A stretch of DNA of 64,000 bases from Paraburkholderia panacisoli (GTDB lineage: Bacteria; Pseudomonadota; Gammaproteobacteria; Burkholderiales; Burkholderiaceae). The notes below the pieces were generated by a model. It did not search any database and had not been told where the DNA came from. It saw only the letters and a program-made list of their open reading frames with translations. This document shows positions 38,201 to 46,640 of the stretch, one piece after another. How positions within the stretch are numbered: the stretch's first letter is position 1; every line of letters starts with the position of its first letter. The stretch lies in contig NZ_VTUZ01000003.1 of the NCBI RefSeq assembly GCF_008369935.1, forward strand, positions 62,001 to 126,000. The letters run 5' to 3'. The translations under genes were made by a program, and so were the position numbers.

Positions 38201-38888
38201 GACCAAATACAACCCGGCGCGCACGTGGACGGCGGAGAACTCGGTCGGCATCGGCGGCGCGTATCTGTGCGTGTATGGGATGGAGGGGCCAGGCGGTTAC
38301 CAGTTCGTCGGCCGCACCTTGCAGATGTGGAACCGCTACCGCGAAGTCGCGGATTTCGCGGGGCGGCCGTACCTGTTGCGCTTCTTCGACCAGATCCGCT
38401 TCTACGAAGTGCCTGCCGACGAACTGCTGCGCATTCGCGCAGACTTTCCGCTGGGGCGATATCCGCTGAAGATCGAGCAAACCGAATTGTCGCTGGCCGA
38501 CTATCAAACGTTTCTCACGCGTGAATCCGTCGGCATCGAGCAGTTCCGCGCGCGGCAGCAAGCCGCGTTTCAGGCCGAACGCGAGCGATGGCGAGCAGCG
38601 GGAACGGCGGAGGAGAGTTTCGACGCGCCGCTCACCGAGGGCGCCGAACTGGCGCCGCTCAAAGATGGGGAAATAGCGGTGGACAGCGAGATTGCGGGCA
38701 GCCTCTGGCAGGTGCGCGTGAGCTCTGGCGATACCGTCGAGACAGGCGACGTGCTGCTCGTCATCGAGTCGATGAAGATGGAAATCTCCGTGTGCGCACC
38801 GTGTGCGGGGACCGTCGGCGAAATTCATGTGGCGCCCGGCTCTGCGGTACGCGCGGGGCAGCGTGTTGCCGTTATCGAACGTCTTTGA
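35289..38888 (+). CDS. Biotin-dependent guanidine (urea-type) carboxylase
   Basis: 1199 aa, single-chain carboxylase. An N-terminal biotin carboxylase domain (FEKILIANRGAIACRILRTL, ATP loop STAGGGGIGM, EVNTRLQVEHGVTEQVWG) is followed by the allophanate-hydrolase-like carboxyltransferase region (YWAVGIPPSGPMDDRALRLG, GPDGPSLGGFVCPVTI, KYNPARTWTAENSVGIGG). The C-terminal biotinyl domain carries the biotin Lys1163 (IESMKMEI). It carboxylates guanidine (or urea) with ATP and bicarbonate. The guanidine riboswitch and the two DUF1989 genes favour guanidine. The substrate-discriminating residue was not verified. Confidence 0.93.
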   Translation: MFEKILIANRGAIACRILRTLRELEVTGVAIYAEADRASLHVSEAPIAHGLGDGPASATYLDTEKILEIARRENVHAIHPGYGFLSENASFGEACEAAGIAFIGPTPAQLRAFGLKHTARAIAAEEGVPMLEGTGLLDDLPAALGAAAAIGYPVMLKSTAGGGGIGMRVCWSVEELSAHFEVVKRLGQNNFSDAGVFLEKYIERARHLEVQIFGDGCGDAIALGVRDCSVQRRNQKVLEETPAPCLPDGMSAALCDAAVKLAKAVNYRSAGTVEFVYDSAEQRFYFLEVNTRLQVEHGVTEQVWGVDLVRWMIELAAGTLAPVRELAARLKPQGHAIQARLYAEDPGRDFKPSPGLLTDIAFPHADGRALRIDTWVEAGCEVPPYFDPMLAKVIAWSPTRDAARVALNDALRDTRIYGVETNRDYLRQILDDQPFASGEPWTRCLEGLRYRASTIEVVSGGTQTTVQDHPGRLGYWAVGIPPSGPMDDRALRLGNRLLGNATDAAALEITMSGPTLRFNTDAVVAVTGAHLSVLLDDIEQPLNTTLFVTAGSTLALGTIRGAGARAYLCVRGGLDVAVYLGSRSTFTLGQFGGHGGRALRAGDVLHLHPLQDERAGAVLANVPALETVRTLRVIYGPHGAPEYFSPRYIGQFFDTEWEIHFNSSRTGVRLIGPKPEWAREDGGEAGLHPSNIHDNPYAVGAVDFTGDMPVILGPDGPSLGGFVCPVTIIEADLWQIGQLKAGDKVRFVPVRIDEAREAARQRLRELQTLEFDARPVFAKAAALTSPIVLDTGTDRERLVARVSGDTHLLLEIGPAELDLVLRFRGHALMQSLEAMALPGVIDLTPGIRSLQIHYQPETLPLPQLLAIVERAWQHVLLQKDLRAPSRIVHLPLSWDDPACRLAIDKYMITVRKDAPWCPSNLEFIRRINDLDSIDAVKQIVFDASYLVMGLGDVYLGAPVATPLDPRHRLVTTKYNPARTWTAENSVGIGGAYLCVYGMEGPGGYQFVGRTLQMWNRYREVADFAGRPYLLRFFDQIRFYEVPADELLRIRADFPLGRYPLKIEQTELSLADYQTFLTRESVGIEQFRARQQAAFQAERERWRAAGTAEESFDAPLTEGAELAPLKDGEIAVDSEIAGSLWQVRVSSGDTVETGDVLLVIESMKMEISVCAPCAGTVGEIHVAPGSAVRAGQRVAVIERL

Positions 38889-38906
38889 TTTGCGGGGAAA
38901 ACATCT

Positions 38907-40712
38907 ATGTATTCATTCGATTTGCGTCTGTCCACGCTACGCACCGCCTATCGTGCCGGGACGCTCACGCCGCGCAAGCTGATCAGCGAACTGTTGGCGA
39001 AAGCCGCTGCACTGAATCCCGAGTTCAATCTGTTCATCCACCTTCTTAGCGAAGCGGAAGTCGCGCCCTATCTGGACTGGCTGGACACTCAGGATATCGA
39101 AGCATTGCCGCTTTACGGCATTCCGTTCGCGATCAAGGACAACATCGACCTGGCCGGCATTCCGACCACGGCCGCCTGTCCCGCGTTCGCTTATACGCCG
39201 GTCGAGTCGGCGACGCTCGTCGCGCAGTTGATCTCACTGGGCGCCGTGCCGCTCGGCAAGACCAATCTCGATCAGTTCGCCACCGGCCTGAACGGCACGC
39301 GTTCACCGTACGGCAAGTGCCGCAACAGCGTGCATCCCGACTATCCGTCGGGCGGATCGAGCGCGGGGTCGTCGCTAGCCGTCGCGCTGGGTGTCGCGAG
39401 CTTTGCGCTCGGCACCGACACTGCCGGCTCCGGGCGCGTGCCGGCAGGGCTGAACAATCTCGTCGGACTCAAGGCGACCAAGGGTCTGCTGTCTACCGCC
39501 GGCGTCGTGCCGGCCTGCCGCACGCTCGATTGCGTGACCTATTTCACGGCGACCGCGCGCGAAGCCAGCCAACTGCTGGCGCTCACCGCGCAAGCCGATC
39601 CGCGCGATGCATACAGCCGCAAGAACCCGCAATGGAACAACGCACGCGCGTTCGGCAAGCTCGCCCTATTCCGCTTCGGCGTACCGTCGCGACTTGAATT
39701 CGCGGGTTGTGCCGAAAGTCCGGGGTTGTTTGCGAAGGCGCGCGCGATGCTCGAAGCCGCAGGCGGCGAGGCCGTCGAAATCGACTTCGGGCCGTTCGTC
39801 GAAGCGGCGAATCTGCTCTATCAAGGCCCGTGGGTCGCAGAGCGCTACCACGTCGTGGGCGAATTGATCGAAGCGAACGGGGAGGCCGTGTTGCCGGTCA
39901 TCCGCGACGTGCTGGCGAAGGCGCCGGGCGCCACCGCCGTCGAACTGTTTCGCGCGCAATACCGCCTGCAGACATTGAAGGGCATCTGCGACGCCGCGCT
40001 CGATTCACTGGACTTCGTTCTCACGCCGACTTATCCGCGTCCCGTCACGCTGGCGGAGTTGGAGCGCGACCCCATCGGGCCAAACTCGTTGCTCGGCTAC
40101 TACACCAACTTCATGAATCTGCTCGATTACGCGGCCGTCGCGACGCCGACCGGGTTCATGAAGAACGGCCTGCCGTGGGGCGTGACCGTGTTCGGGCGCG
40201 CGTTCACGGATCATTATCTGTTGAGCGTGGCCGACACGCTGCAACGGATCAGCGGCGTCGAATGCGTGGGGGGCGGCAGGCCCGATGCGAGCGAGCGGCC
40301 GATTGCGGCCAACGATCGGGTACGCGTCGCGGTGTGCGGCGCCCACATGGCGGGCCTGCCGCTCAACCGCGATCTGGTCTGCCGCGGCGCACGGCTGGTG
40401 GAGGCGACGCGAACTGCGCCGCACTATCGGTTGTCTGCGCTCGCAGCGACGCCGGACGGCACAAGGCGGCCCGGCATGTGGCGAGTAGCGCGCGGCGGCA
40501 CGGCGATCGCAATCGAGATCTGGGAGATGCCCAGTCTGGAATTGGGCTCGTTCATCACGACCATTCCCTCTCCGCTGGCGCTTGGGAAGGTCGAGCTGGC
40601 GAATGGCGCGTGGGTGACCGGCTTCGTGTGCGAAGGTTATGGTATCGAGTCCGGGGCCGACATCACGGAATTTGGCGGCTGGCGAGCATGGCTCGCCAGC
40701 GAGCGCAGATGA
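38907..40712 (+). CDS. atzF: Allophanate hydrolase
   Basis: 601 aa. N-terminal amidase-signature domain with the Ser-cisSer-Lys triad, expected at Lys77 (AIKDNID), Ser151/152 (YPSGGSSAG) and Ser175 (DTAGSGR). A C-terminal allophanate-hydrolase domain (RVAVCGAHMAGLPLNRDL, WEMPSLELGSFITTIPSPL) finishes breakdown of N-carboxycarbamate. It hydrolyses allophanate to ammonia and CO2, the last step of the guanidine pathway. Located 18 bp after the carboxylase. A terminator-like hairpin follows the stop. Confidence 0.92.
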   Translation: MYSFDLRLSTLRTAYRAGTLTPRKLISELLAKAAALNPEFNLFIHLLSEAEVAPYLDWLDTQDIEALPLYGIPFAIKDNIDLAGIPTTAACPAFAYTPVESATLVAQLISLGAVPLGKTNLDQFATGLNGTRSPYGKCRNSVHPDYPSGGSSAGSSLAVALGVASFALGTDTAGSGRVPAGLNNLVGLKATKGLLSTAGVVPACRTLDCVTYFTATAREASQLLALTAQADPRDAYSRKNPQWNNARAFGKLALFRFGVPSRLEFAGCAESPGLFAKARAMLEAAGGEAVEIDFGPFVEAANLLYQGPWVAERYHVVGELIEANGEAVLPVIRDVLAKAPGATAVELFRAQYRLQTLKGICDAALDSLDFVLTPTYPRPVTLAELERDPIGPNSLLGYYTNFMNLLDYAAVATPTGFMKNGLPWGVTVFGRAFTDHYLLSVADTLQRISGVECVGGGRPDASERPIAANDRVRVAVCGAHMAGLPLNRDLVCRGARLVEATRTAPHYRLSALAATPDGTRRPGMWRVARGGTAIAIEIWEMPSLELGSFITTIPSPLALGKVELANGAWVTGFVCEGYGIESGADITEFGGWRAWLASERR

Positions 40713-40759
40713 CGTAAACGCCGGATGGACCGCGCACCACTTGCCACGTTAGAAGCGAC

Positions 40760-40787
40760 TGGCGGACGGACGATTACGCGTCCGCCA
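40760..40787. terminator. Hairpin between convergent guanidine operon and lipoprotein gene
   Basis: A 9-bp perfect stem (TGGCGGACG / CGTCCGCCA) with a 10-nt loop, in the 87-bp space between two convergent stops. It is GC-rich without a long T-run. By position it is a bidirectional terminator. Confidence 0.6.
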
Positions 40788-40799
40788 CGTCACGATCAA

Positions 40800-42038
40800 T
40801 CACTGCGGCTCGTACCACGAATAGGTGGCCAGCGTGCTAACTGGCGTGCCGATCTGCAATGTGATGTCGCGCAGCGAAGTCAACTCGATGTCGCGCAAAT
40901 CGCCCATATAGCGGCGCGAGTCGCCATTATCGTTGATGTAGGCGACCACGTTCCCGGTCACGCCGGCCACGTTCGTGCTGCTAAGCGGTTGACCCCAAAT
41001 ATCGAAGAACTGGCCAAGCGTGTACCTTTTGAAGGTCGGCGTTTCAATGTGGATGATGCCGGTCTGGTCGTGCGTGTGCATTTCATAGTCGCACTGCGAC
41101 AGAATGCCGACATTTGCGGGCATTGCGAGCCACTTGCCGTCCTTGAAAATAGCGAGGTGTGCATGGACGTGATACAGCGCGCTCATGTTGGGTGCGCAGA
41201 CCAGACCGTCCACTGGCGAACCGGTGCCGCCCGTCGACGTGTTGCCCGCCGGCCAGAAATTGTTCCCCACCACACCGAGGTACACGAGCGTGACCGGCTT
41301 CGGATCGAAGGGTGGCGGATCGGTCCATGTGTACGTTGGGATCTGAGTCAAAGGCGTGCCGATTTCAATCGTCACCTCGCCGTGCACGGGTAGCACAAGA
41401 CTTGCAGGATCGCCCGTGTATTTCGTGAGAGCGCCGCCATCGTTCACGTAGATTGTGATGGGCGAGCCGGTCACACCGGCGACCTGGGACGCGTCCAGCG
41501 TTTCGCCCCAGATCGCGAAGAACTGACCGAGCGTGTATGACGCGTTAGTGGTCGTGTCCATGTGAATTTTCCCGCTCGAATCCACCGTGTGCAGTGGATA
41601 CGCGCAGCCCGTCTGGGCGGCCATGGTCGGCTCGACCATGCCGACATTGCCCGGTAACGCAAGCAGGCGGCCGTTCTGATAGATGGACAGATGCGTGTAG
41701 GTATAGGCCGTGCTACGCAGGCCGCAGTTGAGTCCGCTCACCGGTTGACCTAGCCCACCCGACGACGTCGAGCCCGCAGGCCAGAAGGCATCACCGAGCG
41801 TCGTCCCGTCGATCACCGGTGTCGCGGCGGCCAACGTCGGCGTAGTCGTGCTGGGGGCTGACGCGGCTGACGCGGGGCTCGCCGCTCCCGTTGCCCCGGC
41901 CGAGCCGGTAGATCCGGTAGAGCCTGCGGCGCCGGAGGCATCCGTAGTGCCCGCGCTGCCGCCCCCGCCTCCGCCGCACGCGGTCAGTATCAGGACGACC
42001 CCAATGACGAGCAATCGTGAACTCAATCCTGTGGACAT
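40800..42038 (-). CDS. Lipoprotein with tandem-duplicated His-rich domain
   Basis: 412 aa from ATG 42038, with GGAGG upstream; the frame extends to 42080. Lipobox LTAC followed by a Gly run and a long Ser/Ala/Gly/Thr linker (to about residue 78). Two copies of a domain of about 140 aa follow. Each begins with FWPAG-STS-GG, has a HxHL or THLS strand (ALYHVHAHLAIFKDG; second, less His-rich), a shared A/P-GNVG or PANVG turn, then YTLGQFF-IWG and VAGVTG, and ends with IEIGTP or LQIGTP. HVHAHL and MHTHDQTGIIHIE suggest metal binding in the C-terminal copy. Probably outer-membrane-anchored. Function unknown. Confidence 0.82.
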   Translation of the reverse strand: MSTGLSSRLLVIGVVLILTACGGGGGGSAGTTDASGAAGSTGSTGSAGATGAASPASAASAPSTTTPTLAAATPVIDGTTLGDAFWPAGSTSSGGLGQPVSGLNCGLRSTAYTYTHLSIYQNGRLLALPGNVGMVEPTMAAQTGCAYPLHTVDSSGKIHMDTTTNASYTLGQFFAIWGETLDASQVAGVTGSPITIYVNDGGALTKYTGDPASLVLPVHGEVTIEIGTPLTQIPTYTWTDPPPFDPKPVTLVYLGVVGNNFWPAGNTSTGGTGSPVDGLVCAPNMSALYHVHAHLAIFKDGKWLAMPANVGILSQCDYEMHTHDQTGIIHIETPTFKRYTLGQFFDIWGQPLSSTNVAGVTGNVVAYINDNGDSRRYMGDLRDIELTSLRDITLQIGTPVSTLATYSWYEPQ

Positions 42039-42615
42039 GTCGTCCTCCGCCCTGGAAGTTAAAAGAGGAATTGGGTACACCGGATTACTTCCGGGGCAAG
42101 CGCCGCGCTAGAAACATATCGATGGGCCGGGACGACCCAGTCGAGTCCCGCGAAAGCATGGACTGTGCAATTCGCGCGAACCCGCATGCCAATACAGGAT
42201 TAAAGAATCGCTTCAGATTTCTGACACATGTAATTTAGCGTAACAGATGCAATCAGAAAGCGAACCAAATGAACCACGTCATTTTGTGCCTTTCGGTGTC
42301 GCATTTAGGCGAATCGGCCCGTCCGTTTCGATGGAGTTAAGAACGGTTTGGACGACTGAGAATAAGCCGCGGTTCTAATGGGGAGCATCGAGACTGCTCT
42401 TTTAAACGAAGGCTTGATTAAGAAAGCCTCGCTGCGTGCAGCACGACAATGAACTGGATTGCAGGAACGAACGCCGCCTTTATCGCGCATGATGCAAGCA
42501 TGAACGCCGCCATGCCACGAGCGGAAATAAGCGCGTTCAACGCCCCGTTTGACCGCGTTGACCGCGATCATGCCCGGAACGTCGCAATGTGTGCGGCAAC
42601 CAGCAGGTCGGCAAA
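42039..42615. other. Low-GC intergenic region, no gene seen
   Basis: About 580 bp, clearly more AT-rich than its surroundings, especially near 42170-42260. Short frames in it have no family resemblance. It holds the promoter of the lipoprotein gene and the 3' end of the P450 gene. No repeat or tRNA was found. Confidence 0.5.
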
Positions 42616-44043
42616 TCAGGCACGGAGTTCAAGTCTCACAGGCATTCTGTTCGGCACCATCGTGAAGGCGGAAACCTCTTCAATCTCGGCCGGATTGATT
42701 GTCAGTTCAATCTTGAAGTTCCTCATCAACATCGATATAACCAGCCTCATCTCGACCGCTGCGAGGTATCGACCCGGGCACACTCTCGGCCCTGCTCCGA
42801 ATGTCAGATACGCCTTCTGATCATGCGCACCGTCCGACGGGTCTCGCGGATGCTTCCAGCGATCAGGGTCAAATGTTTCGGGGTGCACGAAGTGACGTGG
42901 ATCCAGCATGCTTGGACGCGTGAGAAATAGCATGCGCGTTCCTGCCGGTATGGCAACACCTCCCAGGCACACGTCAGTCAGTGGTTCGAACGTTTGTATT
43001 GCGGCAACCGGCCGCAATCGGAGTGCCTCACTGCATACCGCCTCGCATAGATCGAGATACTTCAATGCGTCGTAATCCGGACAGATCCTTGACTCACCGA
43101 GCGCCTCACGCGACTGTTCGAATAGCCGGTTCTGTAGACGCGAATCTGCGGCAATGTACATAAGCGCCCAGGCAATCGCGTTAGCCGTCGTATCCTCTCC
43201 CGCGACCAGAAGCGTCAGGACGTTCGCCGATACCTGTTCGTCGGTCACCGTCGAATCGGGCTCGTTGTGCGCGGCAAGCATGGCTTCGAGCAGGTTGTGC
43301 GGTGGCGCATCAGGCGACTGGCGCATGCGCTCGCGCGCCCGTTCGATCATTTTCCGAATGTAGCGGTGTACCTCCACCATCGCCCGCGCGAGTCGCCGGT
43401 CTTCGGGAAGCGTGACGTAATGCCAGTATGGAAAGAGGGCGGTGACGCGCCTCATGAGCGCCGGAGGTATGAGAGCAAGCTGCTCCTGGATGATCCCCTG
43501 TTCCCGTTCGAGTGTATGCGGGTCCTCGCCGAAGGCGAGTGTACTCGTCACGTCGACGGTGTAGCGCTTGAGTTCTTCTGTCATTTCGAGCGTTCTATGC
43601 TCCCTTGCCGCCTGTTGCAGGCGAGCGAGAAAACGCTCGGTAATGATTGCCAGAGTCGGATAGAAGGCCTTGATGTTGGAAAAAGACAGTGCGCGCATGA
43701 CGAGCCGGCGCTGTGGTTCCCACGCCGGGCCTTCGGCGGAGAATAGTCCGTTGCCGCCAAGCTCCGCCATGACGGATTCCATTGGCGCAAAGCGTCGATA
43801 CAGATGTGGACGCTCGCGCATGACGGTCTGGAACAGTTCCGCCTGCGTCCACACCGTGACCGGAATCGTGCCGAGTTGAGCCCTGAATGGTGACCCGAGT
43901 TGCCTCGCCCATTGCTCCATGATCAGGTGAAGTTTCGCCGGTGGCATCTGCAACAGATTTCCCAGCAGGGGCAAACCGTGCGGGCATGGTAGATCTGCGA
44001 CCGTGCGCAAGATCCCGTTGGCGTCGAGTTGAAGGTCCGCCAT
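42616..44043 (-). CDS. Cytochrome P450
   Basis: 475 aa from ATG 44043, preceded by GGAGGAG. Soluble-looking P450 with an I-helix oxygen site (LLVAGEDTTANAIAWAL), ExxR motif (EALRLRPVA), the PERF-like segment (FDPDRW) and the haem loop FGAGPRVCPGR with the axial Cys422. P450s insert one oxygen into an organic substrate; the N-terminus lacks an anchor. No ferredoxin or ferredoxin-reductase gene is adjacent, so electrons must come from elsewhere. Substrate unknown. Confidence 0.93.
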   Translation of the reverse strand: MADLQLDANGILRTVADLPCPHGLPLLGNLLQMPPAKLHLIMEQWARQLGSPFRAQLGTIPVTVWTQAELFQTVMRERPHLYRRFAPMESVMAELGGNGLFSAEGPAWEPQRRLVMRALSFSNIKAFYPTLAIITERFLARLQQAAREHRTLEMTEELKRYTVDVTSTLAFGEDPHTLEREQGIIQEQLALIPPALMRRVTALFPYWHYVTLPEDRRLARAMVEVHRYIRKMIERARERMRQSPDAPPHNLLEAMLAAHNEPDSTVTDEQVSANVLTLLVAGEDTTANAIAWALMYIAADSRLQNRLFEQSREALGESRICPDYDALKYLDLCEAVCSEALRLRPVAAIQTFEPLTDVCLGGVAIPAGTRMLFLTRPSMLDPRHFVHPETFDPDRWKHPRDPSDGAHDQKAYLTFGAGPRVCPGRYLAAVEMRLVISMLMRNFKIELTINPAEIEEVSAFTMVPNRMPVRLELRA

Positions 44044-44418
44044 AGTCTCCTCCGCTTCGCATGCCACAGTGCGCTGACAATGGGCGTGTAGAACGCTCTT
44101 GTAGAGAATAGGTCAAGGCCTGCAAATCGAAGCCGTTAATCGCGAATGCAAGCGCGGAAAAATTTGCCTTTGGCCGCGTGACACTAAGTTTGGGCGCCCA
44201 GATCTAGTTAATGTCTACACAGATCCTGCTGCCGACCTGGGTCCGGCGCTTTGACTCGGCAAGGACTGCCGTTCCGCTGCGCGAGCAATCTTCGGGCCCA
44301 ACGGGACGCGACGGAGGTCGCCATGTTTGCCGCCATACGAAGCTGGCGTTCGCGAGCTAGCCGTTTTGCTAACGGTAGGCCGCCTAAGCGAACGCCAGTC
44401 AGACAACGCCGGCCGGGA
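44044..44418. other. Intergenic region downstream of the GH13 gene
   Basis: About 375 bp between the P450 start and the stop of the branching-enzyme-like gene. It holds a long compound inverted repeat at 44343-44398 and no convincing frame. Confidence 0.5.
44343..44398. repeat. Compound inverted repeat (11-bp outer stem, nested hairpins)
   Basis: Outer arms CTGGCGTTCGC / GCGAACGCCAG are perfectly complementary over 11 bp. Inside are CCGTT-TTGCT-AACGG and TAGG-CCG-CCTA, giving a cloverleaf-like fold. It lies 21 bp beyond the stop of the minus-strand GH13 gene. Probably a terminator or REP-like structure. Confidence 0.65.
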
Positions 44419-46383
44419 TCAGCCCCTCACGAATATGAGTGCGCCGTTCGCGGGCACCGCGAGCCATGCGGACGCCGCAAAACCATCCAGCGGCGGCCCC
44501 GATGCGTCTACATGGCCACCATTGCCAACCGGTGAGGGATTCGGATAGCCGTCATAGACGTCGCTATTGAATACTTCGCGCCACGTGCCCGCCGACGGCA
44601 GTCCGATCTGATACGCCCGCTTGGCGATTTCATCGAAGCTCACGACAACGATCACGTCGCCGCCGACGCCTTCGATCCAGCGATGCATCACCAGCACGCG
44701 CTCGAAATCCTGTGCGCGGGACACCCGAACGCTGGCCGAGCATAGTGCGGGCAACGCGCGGCGCAAATGGACGAGATCCGTCGAGCAACGCAGAAGATCG
44801 CGCATCGACGAATCCGCCGCCGTCAGGCCGGCCCAGTAAATCAGGCCGTTAGCGCTTCGATCGTCGCTCCAGTTCTTGTCTTCCAGGCACTCCTGGCCCA
44901 TGAACAGCGATGGAATGCCTGGCGCGCACAACAATAGCGTCGCGGCTGCTCGTACGCGGCTGCGTGCATACCACGAGCGCCGGTCGGCGGAATCCGCGAG
45001 AAACGGCAGTCGCGCGGCGCCTTCATGTCCCGCGTAGGTCAGATCGTGATTTTCAAGGCACGTGTTGAGCTGCCATGCTTCGACGGGTGTCGATGTCAGC
45101 GAACCTGCGACTGCGGATAGATCGAGTGCCGCCGATAGGCCGTAACTTGTTTGTTTGAGCAGTGCACGCACGCTATCCCGCAAGCCGTCCGCGAGCTCGG
45201 CGTCGAAGCCCAGGCCGCCGGGAGGCGGCCCGATGGCGCGTGGGCGATCGCCGTTCCAGTACTCCGCAATCTGCACCGCTGAGCGGCGCGTCGCCCGCAC
45301 GGTTTCACTCAGGTGTTGCGTGAACGTTTCACCGCCATGATTCACGATTGCGCTGACTTCGTCATAGCGCAGGCCGTCGACGTGATACTCGTCGAGATAG
45401 AAGCGCGCGTTGTCGATCAAAAACTGACAGACCCAGCCTTGCCAATAGGCGAATATCGGTCCTATCCATGTCTGATCGATGAAGTAAAGACTTCGGTTGG
45501 GATCGGGACGCTGCTGGAAGTCATAGAACCAGAGACTCCTCGAGTCGAACGCGCCCTGGCTGTCATGGCCGAACGCGTGGTTATACACCTGGTCGAGAAT
45601 CACCGCGAGGCCCTTCAAATGGCACAGATCGATGAGACATTTGAGCTGGTTGATTCCCGGTGTCAGGTCCGTTTCTGTCAGCGCCGGCTGGCCGTTATCG
45701 GCGAGCATCGCGTTGATGCCGGCAAGCCGCCAGCGCAGGTCATCGGGCGCAACGCAGTAGGGAATTTCCGGCGAATAAAGGTCCGTGCCGTTATAACCGA
45801 GGCTGTAGCTGGTTTCGAACTCCTGGATCGGCAGTAGCTGTATCGCGGTGATGCCGAGATCGATCAGGTAATCGAGCTTCGCCACGACATCGAGGAACGT
45901 CCCGCTGCGCAGCGTGCGCACGTCATTGCCCTGTTCGTCTTGCGCCCACCATGTGCCGACGTGCAACTGATAGACGATCAGTTCGCTGAAAGCGGGAGCT
46001 TGCCAAGCGCTGTCATGCCACGGATAAGTCGCTGGATCGCGGACGAGGCACCAGGAAGCCGGGTGGGGCGGGGCAAAGCTGAGTTCGCGTGCGAAGGGAT
46101 CGCGTTTCCATCCGCTGCCGCCCGCGCCGTCGACGTAGAAGAGATAAGGGTCGCCTTCCTTGATCGAACGCAGAAAGCCGCCCCAGGTTCCATCGCCGAG
46201 CGGTTCCATTGCGTCATCCGACTCAGGCTGCCAGTCTTGCGCCTGAGACGGTTCGAGCGCCGCACCCGCCACGACGAACACGGCCGTTGCGTTGGGCGCC
46301 CAGGTACGAAAGCCGGTGCCGTCCGTCGTCAGCGATGCGCCCATCGGACTCGTGCGGCCGACACGCCCTTTCACCACGCTCAT
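44419..46383 (-). CDS. GH13 alpha-glucan branching-enzyme-like protein
   Basis: 654 aa. N-terminal CBM48-like domain (GTGFRTWAPNATAVFVVAG), a GH13 catalytic barrel, and a C-terminal beta domain. GH13 regions are visible: DQVYNHAFG (region I), DEYHVDGLRYDEVSAI with the likely nucleophile Asp (region II), IAEYWNGD with the acid/base Glu (region III), and CLENHDLTY (region IV). The layout fits GlgB-type branching enzymes or malto-oligosyltrehalose trehalohydrolase relatives. There are no glg or tre neighbours in the window to decide. Acts on glycogen-like glucans. Confidence 0.8.
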   Translation of the reverse strand: MSVVKGRVGRTSPMGASLTTDGTGFRTWAPNATAVFVVAGAALEPSQAQDWQPESDDAMEPLGDGTWGGFLRSIKEGDPYLFYVDGAGGSGWKRDPFARELSFAPPHPASWCLVRDPATYPWHDSAWQAPAFSELIVYQLHVGTWWAQDEQGNDVRTLRSGTFLDVVAKLDYLIDLGITAIQLLPIQEFETSYSLGYNGTDLYSPEIPYCVAPDDLRWRLAGINAMLADNGQPALTETDLTPGINQLKCLIDLCHLKGLAVILDQVYNHAFGHDSQGAFDSRSLWFYDFQQRPDPNRSLYFIDQTWIGPIFAYWQGWVCQFLIDNARFYLDEYHVDGLRYDEVSAIVNHGGETFTQHLSETVRATRRSAVQIAEYWNGDRPRAIGPPPGGLGFDAELADGLRDSVRALLKQTSYGLSAALDLSAVAGSLTSTPVEAWQLNTCLENHDLTYAGHEGAARLPFLADSADRRSWYARSRVRAAATLLLCAPGIPSLFMGQECLEDKNWSDDRSANGLIYWAGLTAADSSMRDLLRCSTDLVHLRRALPALCSASVRVSRAQDFERVLVMHRWIEGVGGDVIVVVSFDEIAKRAYQIGLPSAGTWREVFNSDVYDGYPNPSPVGNGGHVDASGPPLDGFAASAWLAVPANGALIFVRG

Positions 46384-46640
46384 GTTCGCTCCAGCGAAGC
46401 GGGCTAACCGATGCAGTATAGGAAATCGGCTGGCGCACGCACGGATTGGTCAGCGTTCTTCCCGGTGAGAAGCGGGTCGGCTGTCGACCTAATTGCCGCT
46501 CGCCATTGCGCATGCCCCTTCAGAGTGCGCGTCCCTTGCTTTGCACTTATCGAACGCGTCATTTCTCGCCACCGTCTGCGCGACTTGTCTTGTGCGATGC
46601 GGTGCATCGGCTATGCTGACCGGAAGCGAGGAGGGCCGTG

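Noticed and set aside
31028..40712. Urea uptake and urea amidolyase operon
   Set aside because: The guanidine-I riboswitch and two DUF1989 genes point to guanidine instead.
44343..44398. Integron attC site or tRNA
   Set aside because: No conserved attC core sites and no tRNA T-loop or anticodon arm in the fold. It is only an inverted repeat.
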